Below, piece by piece: positions 1 to 10,628 of a stretch of DNA of 64,000 nt. Both the position numbers and the translations under genes were made by a program. Positions within the stretch are counted from its first letter, which is position 1. Each line of letters opens with the position of its first letter. The notes under the pieces are model-generated. The model saw nothing but the letters and a program-made list of their open reading frames with translations, had not been told where the DNA came from and did no database searches. Origin of the DNA: Roseomonas fluvialis (GTDB lineage: Bacteria > Pseudomonadota > Alphaproteobacteria > Acetobacterales > Acetobacteraceae). The stretch spans positions 1,792,501 to 1,856,500 of the forward strand of contig NZ_AP025637.1 in assembly GCF_022846615.1 (NCBI RefSeq). Direction: 5' to 3'.

Positions 1-143
1 GCACGCGACCGAGGCGGTGCTCGCCCTGCTCGCCGCGGTGGTCGGGGCGCGCGGCGGAGAGGCTTTGGCACGCCCTCCCGCCGGTGCGGGCGTGAAAGGC
101 GCCATTGCACCAGAGGCGCGTGGTCATCTACTGTTAATCAACC
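1..143. other. Window edge, no assignable gene
   Basis: One forward frame is open from the window edge through this stretch, but its continuation is antisense-like and low in recognisable motifs, and another frame stops at 93-95. The 3' end of an upstream gene cut by the window edge is possible. I cannot assign a product or a strand from what is visible. Confidence 0.3.
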
Positions 144-476
144 ATGTGGCGATATCTCCCCTCGTTGGCCTTGCTGCTGCTCGCTCCCGCGATGGCCCTG
201 GCGCAACCCCAGACGGTGGTCGTGCCCGGCGGGTCTGGCGTGGTGATCGGCCCGCGCAGCCACGCCGCGCCGCGCAGCACCCTGGCACCGCCCGCACGGC
301 CGCAGCAGCGCTTCGTGGTGACGAACCCGCAGGGGGACACGCTGACCGGGCCAAGCGTCGCGGCCGCGGCGGGGTTGGCTGCGGCAGCGGCATTGGCAGT
401 GGTGCTCGGCGGCGGATCGGGCGGCAGCAGCGGCGGCGGCGGATCGACCACCGCGGCCCCCAGCCGCACGCGCTGA
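144..476 (+). CDS. Small secreted protein of unknown function
   Basis: The 110-residue product begins with a clear signal peptide: Arg near the N-terminus, a Leu/Ala core and an ALAQ-like cleavage site at about residue 21. The mature part has a short Pro/Ala region, a stretch around QQRFVVTNPQGDTLTG, an Ala-rich hydrophobic segment at about 70-90 and a Gly/Ser-rich tail. The Ala-rich segment could be a membrane helix or membrane-associated. I recognise no named domain. The stop is well separated from the next gene at 559. Export to the periplasm is inferred; the function is unknown. Confidence 0.6.
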   Translation: MWRYLPSLALLLLAPAMALAQPQTVVVPGGSGVVIGPRSHAAPRSTLAPPARPQQRFVVTNPQGDTLTGPSVAAAAGLAAAAALAVVLGGGSGGSSGGGGSTTAAPSRTR

Positions 477-558
477 CGCCCCGCCCCAGGCCCCTTGCGC
501 CGTACCCCGCCCGGGGTCACGGTCGCGCCCGGACACGACCCCCGGGAGAGAGCCGCCG

Positions 559-1527
559 ATGCTGCCGCCGCGCGACCAACTGACCATCTGCTTTGCCCAT
601 GTGGCCTACCGCTTCGGGGACCGCTTCGCGCTGCGCAACACCGGCATCCGCGCCATCGAGGTGCGGTCGCGCGAGGAGCTCGACGCGCAGGTGGGCCAGG
701 CGGATGTGCTGGTGTGCTCGGGCATGTGGCGCAACGACCTGCCGGCCATCGCGACGAAGCTGCGCTTCGTGCAGTCGGCCAGCGCGGGCACCGACCAGTA
801 TGACCGCGACGTGCTGCGCGGTGCGGGGATCCGCCTGGCCAGCGGGCAGGGCATCAACGCCAATGCGGTGAGCGAGCACGCCATCGCGCTGATGCTCTCG
901 ATCCTGCGGCGTATCCCGGAAGCGCGCGACAACCAGGCGAAGCGCATCTGGCGCGGCATGCAGGGCGACTTCGCCAAGCGCGAGGACGAGGCGGGCGGGA
1001 AGACCGTGCTGCTGGTGGGCCTGGGCCGCATCGGCGGGCGCATCGCGCGGCTGTGCAAGGCGCTCGGCATGAACGTCATTGGCGTGCGGCAGAACGTGGC
1101 GGGCGGCGCGGAGGGCGCGGACGAGGTGCATTCCTTCCGCGACTTCGTCTCGCTGGTGCCGCGCGCGGATTTCGTGGTGCTGGCCTGCCCGCTGACGGAT
1201 GACACCCGCGGGCTGATGGGCGCGGCCGCACTGGCGGCGATGAAGCCGGACGCGCACCTGGTGAATGTCGCGCGCGGGCGCGTGGTGGACGAGGCGGCGC
1301 TGGTCGCCACGCTGCAGGCCGGGCGCATCAAGGGTGCCGCGCTGGACGTGACGGCGGACGAACCTCTGCCGCAGGACAGCCCGCTCTGGGCGATGCCGAA
1401 CGTGCTGATCACGCCGCATACCGGCGGCGAGACGCATATGTACGAGGACAACGTGCTGGACTTCATGATGGAGAACATCGCGCGTCTGCAGCGTGGCGAG
1501 GCCGCGCTGGTGAACCAGATCGTCTGA
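559..1527 (+). CDS. D-2-hydroxyacid dehydrogenase, NAD(P)-dependent
   Basis: The 322-residue protein has the architecture of the D-isomer-specific 2-hydroxyacid dehydrogenases, which interconvert 2-oxoacids and D-2-hydroxyacids in the cytoplasm. The Rossmann segment VGLGRIGGRIARLCKALGM lies near residues 152-170. The family catalytic trio is visible: Arg in NVARGRVVDEAAL, Glu in TADEPLP, and His in ITPHTGG close to the C-terminus. The length is normal for the family. It is followed after 13 bases by an M20 peptidase and is probably co-transcribed with it. The exact substrate (glyoxylate, hydroxypyruvate, phosphoglycerate or another) cannot be told from sequence. The short ACT-less form argues against classical SerA. 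Confidence 0.9.
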   Translation: MLPPRDQLTICFAHVAYRFGDRFALRNTGIRAIEVRSREELDAQVGQADVLVCSGMWRNDLPAIATKLRFVQSASAGTDQYDRDVLRGAGIRLASGQGINANAVSEHAIALMLSILRRIPEARDNQAKRIWRGMQGDFAKREDEAGGKTVLLVGLGRIGGRIARLCKALGMNVIGVRQNVAGGAEGADEVHSFRDFVSLVPRADFVVLACPLTDDTRGLMGAAALAAMKPDAHLVNVARGRVVDEAALVATLQAGRIKGAALDVTADEPLPQDSPLWAMPNVLITPHTGGETHMYEDNVLDFMMENIARLQRGEAALVNQIV

Positions 1528-1540
1528 CGGAGCCTACGCC

Positions 1541-2929
1541 ATGCCCAGCCGCGAAGGCGCCCTGACCCGTGCCGCCACCTTCTTCGACACCGGCGGATTC
1601 AAGGCTCTGCTGACCGACCTGGTCGCCATCCCGTCCACCGCGCAGGAGGAAGGGCGCGAGGCCGACCTGGACCGCTACCTGAACGGCGCCATCCGGCCCT
1701 GGCTGGAACGCCTCGGCTTCGATGTGCAGGTGCGCCCCAACCCGCTGGAAGGCTTCGGGCCGATCCTGACCGCGACGCGTGTCGAGGACGCCGCGCGCCC
1801 GACCGTGCTGCTATATGGCCACGGCGACACGGTGCGCGGGCTGGAAGACCAGTGGCGCGCCGGCCTCACGCCCTGGGTGCTGACCGAGGAGGACGGCCTC
1901 TGGTACGGCCGCGGCACCGCCGACAACAAGGGCCAGCACGCGCTGAACATCGCGGCGCTTGAGGCCGTGCTGGCCGAACGCGGCGGCAAGCTTGGCTTCA
2001 ACGTCAAGGTCGTGCTGGAGATGGCGGAGGAGCGCGGTTCGAAAGGCCTACGCGATTTCGTCGCCGCCCATGCCGATGAGCTGAAGGCCGATGTGCTGAT
2101 CGCCTCCGACGGCCCGCGCGTGGAGCCCGAGGTGCCGACCATCGCCACCGGCACGCGCGGCACCTTCCACTTCGACCTGGTGATCAAGCTGCGCCCGGGC
2201 GGGGTGCATTCGGGCCATTGGGGCGGGCTCACGCGCGACCCGGCGATCATCCTGGCGCATGCGCTGACCTCCATGATGGACCGCAACGGGCGCGTGCTGG
2301 TGCGCGGCATCCTGCCGCCGACCATGCCGAATTCCGTTCGTTCGGTGCTGGCCGGCTGCCCGGTCGGCGGCGGCGGCGATGCGGCCACCATCGACGAGGG
2401 CTGGGGCGAACCCGGCCTGACGAGCGCCGAGAAGATCTACGGCTGGAACAGCCTGATCGTGCTGTCGATGATCTCGGGGCGGCCCGAGAACCCCGTGAAT
2501 GCCGTGGCGCCCGATGCGCGCGCGCATTGCCAGATTCGCTACACGGTCGATTCCGACCCCGCCACCTTCGGCAAGGCCATACGCGACCACCTGGACGCGC
2601 ACGGCTTCCCCGAGGTCGAGATGCAGACCTCCTTCATGCGGATGTCGGCCTCGCGCACCGATCCGGACCACCCCTGGGTGCGCTGGGCGCAGGCCTCCAT
2701 GGCGAAGTCGCTGGGCAAGAAGGTGCAGATCATCCCGAATGCCTCGGGCGGGCTGCCGGGGGACGTGTTCGTGGACCACCTCGGCGTGCCGCTGGTCTGG
2801 GTTCCGCATTCCTACAATGGCTGCAAGCAACACGGGCCAGACGAACACCTGCTGATCGCACCCGCGCGCGAAGGCATCCTGGCCTTCGCCGGCATGTGGT
2901 GGGACCTGGGCGAAGCCGGCACGCCCTGA
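1541..2929 (+). CDS. M20 family metallopeptidase (dipeptidase/deacylase-like)
   Basis: The 462-residue protein matches M20 zinc amidohydrolases. It has the metal-binding GHGDTV motif near residue 93, the WYGRGTADNKGQ motif around 125-137 whose Asp bridges the two metals, and a catalytic EE pair in LEMAEERGSKG. A dimerisation domain follows (GVHSGHWGGL) and a late metal His lies near the C-terminus. The family removes amino acids or acyl groups from peptides and amides. The start has a GGAG ribosome-binding sequence nearby. It sits 13 bases after the D-hydroxyacid dehydrogenase, which suggests one transcription unit. The substrate is not predictable. Confidence 0.9.
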   Translation: MPSREGALTRAATFFDTGGFKALLTDLVAIPSTAQEEGREADLDRYLNGAIRPWLERLGFDVQVRPNPLEGFGPILTATRVEDAARPTVLLYGHGDTVRGLEDQWRAGLTPWVLTEEDGLWYGRGTADNKGQHALNIAALEAVLAERGGKLGFNVKVVLEMAEERGSKGLRDFVAAHADELKADVLIASDGPRVEPEVPTIATGTRGTFHFDLVIKLRPGGVHSGHWGGLTRDPAIILAHALTSMMDRNGRVLVRGILPPTMPNSVRSVLAGCPVGGGGDAATIDEGWGEPGLTSAEKIYGWNSLIVLSMISGRPENPVNAVAPDARAHCQIRYTVDSDPATFGKAIRDHLDAHGFPEVEMQTSFMRMSASRTDPDHPWVRWAQASMAKSLGKKVQIIPNASGGLPGDVFVDHLGVPLVWVPHSYNGCKQHGPDEHLLIAPAREGILAFAGMWWDLGEAGTP

Positions 2930-2948
2930 CCGGCGTTACTCTTCCTCA

Positions 2949-2966
2949 CCCCCTGCGATGAGGGGG
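2949..2966 (+). terminator. Possible hairpin terminator after the M20 peptidase
   Basis: Six-base arms at 2949-2954 and 2961-2966 are perfectly complementary (CCCCCT / AGGGGG) around a six-base loop, about 20 bases past the peptidase stop. There is no T tract, so intrinsic termination is only plausible. Confidence 0.35.
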
Positions 2967-3038
2967 GCAATGCCGCTGTTACAGAAGCCGCGCATGTTTC
3001 CCCCAGCGGCGCCCTGCCGCTGGTGAGAAAGGACGCAG

Positions 3039-3653
3039 ATGATGCGCAAGACCACGATCGCGGCTCTGGCCGCGGCCCTCATGGCCGGCACCGCGAGCCT
3101 GGCGATGGCCCAGCCCGCGCCCGGCGCCGGCCCCGGTGGCCCCGCGGCGGGCGGTCCGGGGCGCGAGGGCGGCCCGGGCTACCACCACCACGGCCGCCGC
3201 GGCGGCGGCGGCTTCGCCGTGGGCGAGGCCTTCGCCCGCGCCGACACCAACAACGATGGCCGCGTGACACGCGAGGAAGGCGTGATCTGGCTCCAGGCGC
3301 GTTTCACCGAGATGGACGCCAACCGCGACGGCGGCGTGACCATCGAGGAACTGCGCGCCTACTACGAGGCGCAGCGCCCCGAAGGCCGCCGCGGCCCGCC
3401 TGAGCGTATGCGTGAGCGCATGCAGGAGCGTGGCGCTGCGATGTTCCGCTTCATCGATGTGAACGGCGATGGCCGCATCACCTTCGAGGAACTGCGGCCG
3501 ATCGCCGAGGCCGCCTTCCGCGCGGCGGACCGCAACGCAGACGGCGCCCTGGCGCGTGACGAACTGCGCCGCGGTGGCCGGGGTGACCGCCCGGCGCAGG
3601 CCCAGCCTGGACAGCCCGGCGCGCCTGCCCAGCCGGCGCAGCCCTCGCGCTGA
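3039..3653 (+). CDS. Secreted EF-hand calcium-binding protein
   Basis: The 204-residue product has a signal peptide (about residues 1-25, ending AMAQ), a Gly/Pro/His-rich linker with HHHGRRGGGG, then four EF-hand loops. I place the 12-residue loops at about D69-E80, D93-E104, D140-E151 and D164-E175. Each has Asp/Asn at positions 1, 3 and 5, Gly at 6 and Glu at 12. A Pro/Gln/Ala-rich tail closes the protein. It probably binds calcium in the periplasm or outside the cell, as a sensor, buffer or structural protein. No catalytic domain is attached. Small EF-hand proteins of this kind are common in Acetobacteraceae and related groups, generally without a known role. Confidence 0.85.
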   Translation: MMRKTTIAALAAALMAGTASLAMAQPAPGAGPGGPAAGGPGREGGPGYHHHGRRGGGGFAVGEAFARADTNNDGRVTREEGVIWLQARFTEMDANRDGGVTIEELRAYYEAQRPEGRRGPPERMRERMQERGAAMFRFIDVNGDGRITFEELRPIAEAAFRAADRNADGALARDELRRGGRGDRPAQAQPGQPGAPAQPAQPSR

Positions 3654-3686
3654 TCCGGCGCGGCAGGTTGCCGTGACGTGACCACG

Positions 3687-3712
3687 CGGCCCGGGGCTTC
3701 GGTCCCGGGCCG
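3687..3712 (+). terminator. Hairpin terminator with TTCG tetraloop
   Basis: Arms at 3687-3697 and 3702-3712 form an 11-pair stem with one G-T wobble around a TTCG loop, 34 bases beyond the EF-hand gene stop. The stem is very stable, but no T run follows. It lies between the EF-hand gene and the opposing tRNA gene and could end either transcript. Confidence 0.6.
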
Positions 3713-3905
3713 TTGGCGTGTGGGACACGCTTTTGATGGCCGCAGGACCGCAGTGTCCAAGGCCAAGCGGGTCGAGGCCCTGGCTCGGGCCGGGAGCGCA
3801 GCGCGCGACCGCGCCCAGCCCGCCCGCTGCCGCCAACGCAACAGCGCACGGCGCGAAGCCAAGGCTCGCGGATGCTGGCCGCTTGGCGTCTGAGGGATCC
3901 AAAAA

Positions 3906-3980
3906 TGGTGGGCGCGACAGGGATTGAACCTGTGACCCTTCGCGTGTGAAGCGAATGCTCTACCGCTGAGCTACGCGCCC
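3906..3980 (-). tRNA. tRNA-Val (anticodon CAC)
   Basis: The reverse complement folds as a complete cloverleaf. The seven-pair acceptor stem begins GGGCGCG and pairs with CGCGCCC. The D arm carries GCTCAGCGGTAGAGC, and the anticodon stem TTCGC/GCGAA encloses the loop TTCACAC with anticodon CAC. The T arm contains GGTTCAATCC, and a discriminator A is followed by an encoded CCA end. It reads valine codon GTG, which is heavily used in this GC-rich genome. Confidence 0.97.
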
Positions 3981-3995
3981 GCCGTCGGGGAGGGC

Positions 3996-4025
3996 GAAAT
4001 ACGTTCGGCCGGGGGCGGGTGTCAA
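3996..4025 (-). promoter_or_regulatory. Sigma-70-type promoter of tRNA-Val
   Basis: On the minus strand a perfect -35 TTGACA (4020-4025) is followed, after 18 bases, by TATTTC (3996-4001) as the -10. Transcription would start near 3989, about nine bases before the mature tRNA 5' end. Confidence 0.75.
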
Positions 4026-4070
4026 GCGCACCGCCCTTGCCTCGGGCGCACCGCGCGCCATTTTCTGTCC

Positions 4071-4880
4071 ATGACCCGCGCGCCCGTCCTCGCCCTGCTG
4101 GCCGGCCTGTCCGTCGGATACGCCCACGCGAACCCGGTCGAAGCCGACTACGCCGTCAGCCAGATGGGCGTCACGGTCATGGACATCCGCATCACCATCG
4201 ACCAGGCCGGCGACCGCTATCGTCTCGCGACCGTGTCGCGGTCGCGCGGGGTCGGCCGGCTGTTCCTGCCGCGCGAACAGATCGCCGAGGCCGAGGGCGG
4301 CCTGCGCGGGCGGGACGTCATGCCCGCGCGCTACCGCACGGAGGGCGAATGGCGCGGCACGCCGCGGCGCACCGTGATGGAATACCTCTCAGGCACGCCG
4401 CGCCTTGCGGTGCTGGAACCGCCCGAGGGACCAGACCGGATCCCGGTCAGCGCCGAGGAGGCCGCCGGCACCATCGATGGCCTGTCCGCCCTGCTGCGCC
4501 TGTCGCGCGACGTGGCGGCGACCGGGCGCTGCGACATCCAGGGGGCGATCTTCGATGGGCGCCGGCGGCTGGAATGGACGTCCCGCACCATTGGCGTCGG
4601 TGCCTCCCCGGTGCGCGGGATTTCCGGCGAGGCGCTGCGATGCGGGCTCGAAAGCCGCCTGGTGGCGGGCTTCCGCCGCGGTGACGACCCCGCGACGGCG
4701 GGCCGCCCGCGCCAGGCCGAGGCCTGGCTCGCGGTGCTGGGCCCCGGCCTGCCGCCGCTGCCGCTGAGGGTCGAGTTCCCCTCGACCTTCGTCGGCGCCC
4801 TCCGGCTCGACCTGGTGCGGGCGGGGGCGGTGGTGCCGGCGCCGCTGCCCGACCGCGTCAGCGCGCCAGCGCGGCCATAA
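4071..4880 (+). CDS. DUF3108-family secreted protein
   Basis: The 269-residue product starts with a signal peptide (hydrophobic core ALLAGLSVG, cleavage near AHA-NP). It continues with the beta-rich pattern I associate with DUF3108 proteins: an early ADYAVSQMGVTVMDIRI segment, a central region on sugar-like phosphate scaffolds with no catalytic motif, and two Cys residues (CDIQG and LRCGLES) that could form a disulfide. It is predicted to be periplasmic. The family function is unknown. Its 3' end overlaps by 23 bases the convergent phosphoglycolate phosphatase gene. The assignment rests on overall pattern only. Confidence 0.65.
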   Translation: MTRAPVLALLAGLSVGYAHANPVEADYAVSQMGVTVMDIRITIDQAGDRYRLATVSRSRGVGRLFLPREQIAEAEGGLRGRDVMPARYRTEGEWRGTPRRTVMEYLSGTPRLAVLEPPEGPDRIPVSAEEAAGTIDGLSALLRLSRDVAATGRCDIQGAIFDGRRRLEWTSRTIGVGASPVRGISGEALRCGLESRLVAGFRRGDDPATAGRPRQAEAWLAVLGPGLPPLPLRVEFPSTFVGALRLDLVRAGAVVPAPLPDRVSAPARP

Positions 4881-5505
4881 GGGCCGGCAGGTCGCACGGC
4901 GCCGCGGCCACCGGCGCGCCCTCCGCCATGTGCACCGGGCCGTAGCCCCAGCCGGCGAAGATGCAGGGCACGCCGCAGCCGGCGGCGGCGCGCACGTCGT
5001 TGTGGTGGTCGCCGATCATCACCGCCTGCTCGGGTGCGGCACCCGCGGCGGCGAGAGTGGCGCGCAGATGGCCCGGGTCGGGCTTGCGCACAGGGAAGGA
5101 ATCGCCCCCGCCCAGCGCTGCGAAGCGCGGCGACAGGCCCAGCGCGTCGAGCAGCCGGCGCGCCGCGGCCTCGGGCTTGTTGGTGCAAACCGCCATGCGC
5201 CAGCCATCGGCAGCCAGCGAATCGAGCACGGCGGGGATGCCCGCGAAGGGGCGGGTCAGCACGGCGGCCTCAGCCTCGTAGTCCGCCATGAAGGACGCCA
5301 GCGCGCGCTCGTCGAACGGCAGTTCGCGGGCGGCCAGGGCGCGCGTGACCAGCATACGCACGCCATCGCCGATCATGCCGACCACCTCGGGCCGGGCGAA
5401 GCCGGGCAGACCGCGGCTGACCATCAGCCGGTCGAGCGCGGCATGGATGTCGGCCGCGCTGTCCACCAGCGTGCCATCGAGGTCGAAGACTGCGATCCGG
5501 GTCAT
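4858..5505 (-). CDS. gph: Phosphoglycolate phosphatase, HAD superfamily
   Basis: The 215-residue HAD hydrolase begins MTRIAVFDLDGTLVDSA, with nucleophile D8 and acid D10 (motif I). A helical cap follows, then a Thr in VCTNKPEAAAR (motif II), a Lys in PVRKPDPGHL and an Asp pair in MIGDHHNDVRAA (motif IV). It likely removes phosphate from 2-phosphoglycolate formed by DNA repair or oxygenation reactions. An upstream in-frame start at 5562 exists, but ATG 5505 places the HAD strand at the usual N-terminal position. The 3' end overlaps the convergent DUF3108 gene. Other small phosphate-ester substrates are possible. Confidence 0.85.
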   Translation of the reverse strand: MTRIAVFDLDGTLVDSAADIHAALDRLMVSRGLPGFARPEVVGMIGDGVRMLVTRALAARELPFDERALASFMADYEAEAAVLTRPFAGIPAVLDSLAADGWRMAVCTNKPEAAARRLLDALGLSPRFAALGGGDSFPVRKPDPGHLRATLAAAGAAPEQAVMIGDHHNDVRAAAGCGVPCIFAGWGYGPVHMAEGAPVAAAPCDLPALMAALAR

Positions 5506-5620
5506 GGCGCGGGCGTAGCCCTGATTCGACGCCCTGGGAACACGGCCGGACACATCCGGCAAACCATGTTGAGCACCGCCACGCTGGACGCGGCGCGGGC
5601 CGGCGCGTTACGGCAGGCGT

Positions 5621-7035
5621 ATGTCTGCCGCCGCCATCATCCTCGCCGCCGGCCTCGGCACCCGGATGCGATCGACAAGGCCGAAGGTCCTTCACCCGCT
5701 GGGTGGGCGGCCGATGATCCGCCACCTGCTGGCGGCGGTGGAGGCGCGATTCGGGCGCGTGGTCGTGGTGGTCGGGCCCGACATGGCGGAACTGGAAGCT
5801 GCCGTCGCGCCGCATGGCGTGGCGGTGCAGCGCGAACGACTGGGCACTGCGCATGCGGCCCTGCAGGCCATGCCGCAACTGGGCGGGCATGATGGCGACG
5901 TCGCCGTGCTCTATGGCGACAACCCGCTGGTGAGCGAGGCGACGCTCGGCCGCCTGCTCGCGGCGCGGGCCGAGGCCGACCTGGTGCTGCTGGCGATGCG
6001 CCCGGCCGATCCGGGGCGTTACGGGCGCGTGGTGACCGCCGCGGACGGCATGGTGGAACGCATCGTCGAATGGGCCGATGCCGATGATGCCGAGCGCGCC
6101 ATCGGCCTGTGCAATGCCGGCGTAGTCTGCGCGGCCTCGGCCGACATGGCGCGCTGGCTGGCAGCGGTGCGCAACGACAACGCCAAGGGCGAATACTATC
6201 TGACGGACGTGGTCGCGCTGGCGCGCGCGCAGGGCCGGCGCGTGCGCGCGGTGGAAGCGCCCGAGGCGGAACTGCGCGGCATCAACAGCCGCGCGGAATT
6301 GGCGGCGGCCGAGACGGAACTCCAGGCCGCGCTGCGCACCGCGGCGATGGACGCCGGCGTGACGATGCTGGCGCCGGAGACGGTGCACCTTGCGCATGAC
6401 ACGCGCTTCGCGCCCGACGTCACGCTGGAACCGCACATCGTCTTCGGCCCCGGTGTGAGCATCGAGGAGGGTGCGGTGATCCGCGCCTTCAGCCACCTGG
6501 AAGGCTGCGTCGTGAAGCGTGACGCGATCATCGGCCCCTATGCGAGGCTGCGCCCGGGCACGGTGGTGGAAGCGCGGGCGCATGTCGGCAATTTCGTCGA
6601 GCTGAAGGCGACCACGCTGGGCGAGGGGGCGAAGGCCAACCATCTGGCCTACCTCGGCGATGCGACGATCGGCGCAGGTGCGAACATCGGCGCCGGCACC
6701 ATCACCTGCAACTACGACGGCGTGAACAAGCATCGCACCGAGATCGGCGAGGGCGCCTTCATCGGCTCCGACACCGCCTTGGTGGCCCCTGTGAAGATCG
6801 GCGTGCGCGCGCTGATCGGCGCCGGCAGCGTCATCACCGCGAATGTCCCGGACGATGCGCTGGCGATCGCGCGCGGGCGGCAGGCCGTCTACGCGGGGCG
6901 TGGATTCAAGGGCAAGGAGAAGTCGCGGCCCGATGACCGTAGCGCAGACCCACCCCGCGAAGCATCGCTTCGCGGGGACCACGGGGCCGGGCGCGAAAGT
7001 CCGGATCGGCCCGCAGTTCCGGAGGAGCAAGCGTA

Positions 7036-7036
<1 letters not shown>
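5621..7036 (+). CDS. glmU: Bifunctional GlmU: GlcNAc-1-P uridylyltransferase and GlcN-1-P acetyltransferase
   Basis: The 471-residue enzyme carries both halves of GlmU. The N-terminal pyrophosphorylase has LAAGLGTRMRSTRPKVLHPL at about residues 9-28 and a YGDNPLV active-site segment. The C-terminal left-handed beta-helix acetyltransferase has repeated hexapeptides (about 260-450) and the ITCNYDGVNKHRTEIG acetyl-CoA region. It makes UDP-GlcNAc for peptidoglycan and lipopolysaccharide. The stop overlaps the glmS start by one base (TAATG), so the two are one transcription and translation unit. A Pro/Glu/Arg tail of about 30 residues after the beta-helix is slightly longer than usual. Confidence 0.97.
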
Positions 7037-8859
<1,823 letters not shown>

Positions 8860-9810
8860 CTATTCCGGCTGCACGCCGAGCTCGCGCAGCAGGCGGCCGT
8901 AATTGGCGTATTCGTCGTGGATCAGGCGCGTCAGCGCAGCGCGCGGCACGAAGCTGACCGGCGACCGGCTATTGGCCAGCACGCGCAGCACGGCCGGCTG
9001 CTGCAGCGCCGCCTGGCAGGCCTGTTCGAGACGGTCGAGCACCGGTGCCGGCGTGCCCTTCGGCGCATAGATGCCGACCTGGGAGAACAGCTCGGCATCG
9101 ATGCCCTGCTGGCGCGCCGTGGGCACGTCAGGGAAGTCCGGATGGCGGTTCGCGGAGAACACCGCCACCAGCCGCATGCGGCCGGCCTGTACCAGCTCCG
9201 CCGCCGAGCTCACGATCGCGGCGGAGAAGTCGAGCCGCCCGGCCAGCGTGTCGTTGATATGCGGTGCCTCGCCCCGGTAGGGCACGTGGTTCAGCTCGAT
9301 ACCGGTTGCCCGCTGCACGCGCACCACGGCGAGCTGCGGCAGCGAGTTCGGGCCCGGGCTGCCGAAGGTCAGGGAGCGGCGGCGCGCCTCGGCCACCAGG
9401 CCCGGCAGGTCGCGGATTGGGCTGTCGGCGCGCACCGCGATGGTGATGACGTTCTCGTTGGTGCCGCACACGCCCTCGAAACTGTCAGGACCGATGCCGG
9501 CGTTGCGAAGCAAATGCGGCTGCACCGCGATGGCGGTGATGGGCGTGTGGCCGATGGTGTAGCCATCCGCCGCGGCGCTGGCGACGACGCGCATGCCGAC
9601 CACGCCCGAGGCGCCGTCGCGCGTCATCAGCACCAGCGGCTGGCCGAGGCTGCGCTGGAAATGCTCGCCGATCGCGCGGATCAGCGCATCCGCCGCACCT
9701 GGCGAATAGGGCATGATCACGGTGACCGGCCGCTCGGGGAATTGCGCTCGCGCGGCGCCTGGCAACAGGGCGGCGGCGGCGAGGGCCAGGCTGGCGATGA
9801 TGCGACGCAT
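8860..9810 (-). CDS. Bug-family tripartite tricarboxylate transporter substrate-binding protein
   Basis: The 316-residue product has a signal peptide (MRRIIASLALAAAALLPGAARAQ). The Bug receptor signature follows: FPERPVTVIMPYSPGAADALIR at the start of the mature protein, a GASGVVGMRVVASAAADGYT segment and PYRGEAPHINDTLAGRLDF. These periplasmic receptors bind organic acids for TctAB-type importers. No membrane subunits are nearby, as is common for Bug proteins. ATG 9810 is chosen because GAGGAG lies eight bases upstream; a GTG at 9819 is in frame and would overlap the cyclase stop. It probably binds a compound handled by the adjacent cyclase and fumarylacetoacetase. Confidence 0.9.
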   Translation of the reverse strand: MRRIIASLALAAAALLPGAARAQFPERPVTVIMPYSPGAADALIRAIGEHFQRSLGQPLVLMTRDGASGVVGMRVVASAAADGYTIGHTPITAIAVQPHLLRNAGIGPDSFEGVCGTNENVITIAVRADSPIRDLPGLVAEARRRSLTFGSPGPNSLPQLAVVRVQRATGIELNHVPYRGEAPHINDTLAGRLDFSAAIVSSAAELVQAGRMRLVAVFSANRHPDFPDVPTARQQGIDAELFSQVGIYAPKGTPAPVLDRLEQACQAALQQPAVLRVLANSRSPVSFVPRAALTRLIHDEYANYGRLLRELGVQPE

Positions 9811-9815
9811 GGATC

Positions 9816-10604
9816 TCACTCCTCGAAGATCGCGACCGCGCGCGTCCAGCCGGCGGAACCGCGGTGCACCTTTACGGGGAAGCAGGCGATCATGAATCCG
9901 TCGCCAGGCAGCGTGTCGAGGTTCGTCAGCTTTTCCATGTGGCAGTAGCCGATCTCGCGCCCCGCGCGATGGCCTTCCCAGATCAGGCCCGCATCACCCG
10001 TTTCGGCCACCTTCTTCTTGGTCAGCGAGAAGGGCGCATCCCAGGACCAGCCATCCGTGCCGGTCACGCGCACGCCCTGTTCGAGAAGCCAAAGTGTGGC
10101 CGCCTTGCCGACGCCGCAGCCGCTGTGGATGTAGTCGTCCTGACCATAGCGGCTGGCCGCGCGGGTGTTCACCACCACGATCTCGAGCGGCTTCAGCGTG
10201 TGCCCGATGCGTGCGAGTTCCTTCTGCACGTCCTCGGGCGTCGCCACGTAGCCATCGGGCAGGTGCCGGAAATCCAGCTTCACGCCGGGCTGGAAGCACC
10301 AGTCGAGTGGCACCTCGTCGATCCGCCACGATGGTTCGCCGCCGGGCACCAGGCGTTCGTTCATGCGCGAGAAGAAGTGGTAGGGCGCATCGAGGTGCGT
10401 GCCGTTGTGGGTGCTGATGCGCACGCGCTCGACCGCGGCGTACTGGCCTTCGGGCAGCGCATCGATGGGGATGTTGAATTCCTCGGCCATCGCCGGCGCG
10501 CTCATGTGGTGGTCGATGTAGTCGATCGCCGGGAGCATGCGCGGCGGGTCGGAGGCGATGCCGGCCTTGAGTGCCACCGAGATGTCGACGATGCGGCGGG
10601 GCAT
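9816..10604 (-). CDS. Cyclase-family metal-dependent hydrolase (kynurenine formamidase-like)
   Basis: The 262-residue protein has the family metal motif STHNGTHLDAPYHF, with H66, H70 and D72 as likely ligands, and a later GCGVGKAATLWLLEQG / TDGWSWD region. The family includes kynurenine formamidase, isatin hydrolase and polyketide cyclase-like enzymes. It lies between the fumarylacetoacetase and Bug receptor genes on the same strand, 24 bases after the former. Its stop region contains the ribosome-binding site of the receptor gene. An organic-acid or aromatic degradation role is inferred. The substrate is unknown. Confidence 0.85.
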   Translation of the reverse strand: MPRRIVDISVALKAGIASDPPRMLPAIDYIDHHMSAPAMAEEFNIPIDALPEGQYAAVERVRISTHNGTHLDAPYHFFSRMNERLVPGGEPSWRIDEVPLDWCFQPGVKLDFRHLPDGYVATPEDVQKELARIGHTLKPLEIVVVNTRAASRYGQDDYIHSGCGVGKAATLWLLEQGVRVTGTDGWSWDAPFSLTKKKVAETGDAGLIWEGHRAGREIGYCHMEKLTNLDTLPGDGFMIACFPVKVHRGSAGWTRAVAIFEE

Positions 10605-10628
10605 GGGGCGTTCCCTTGGTTCGTTGAG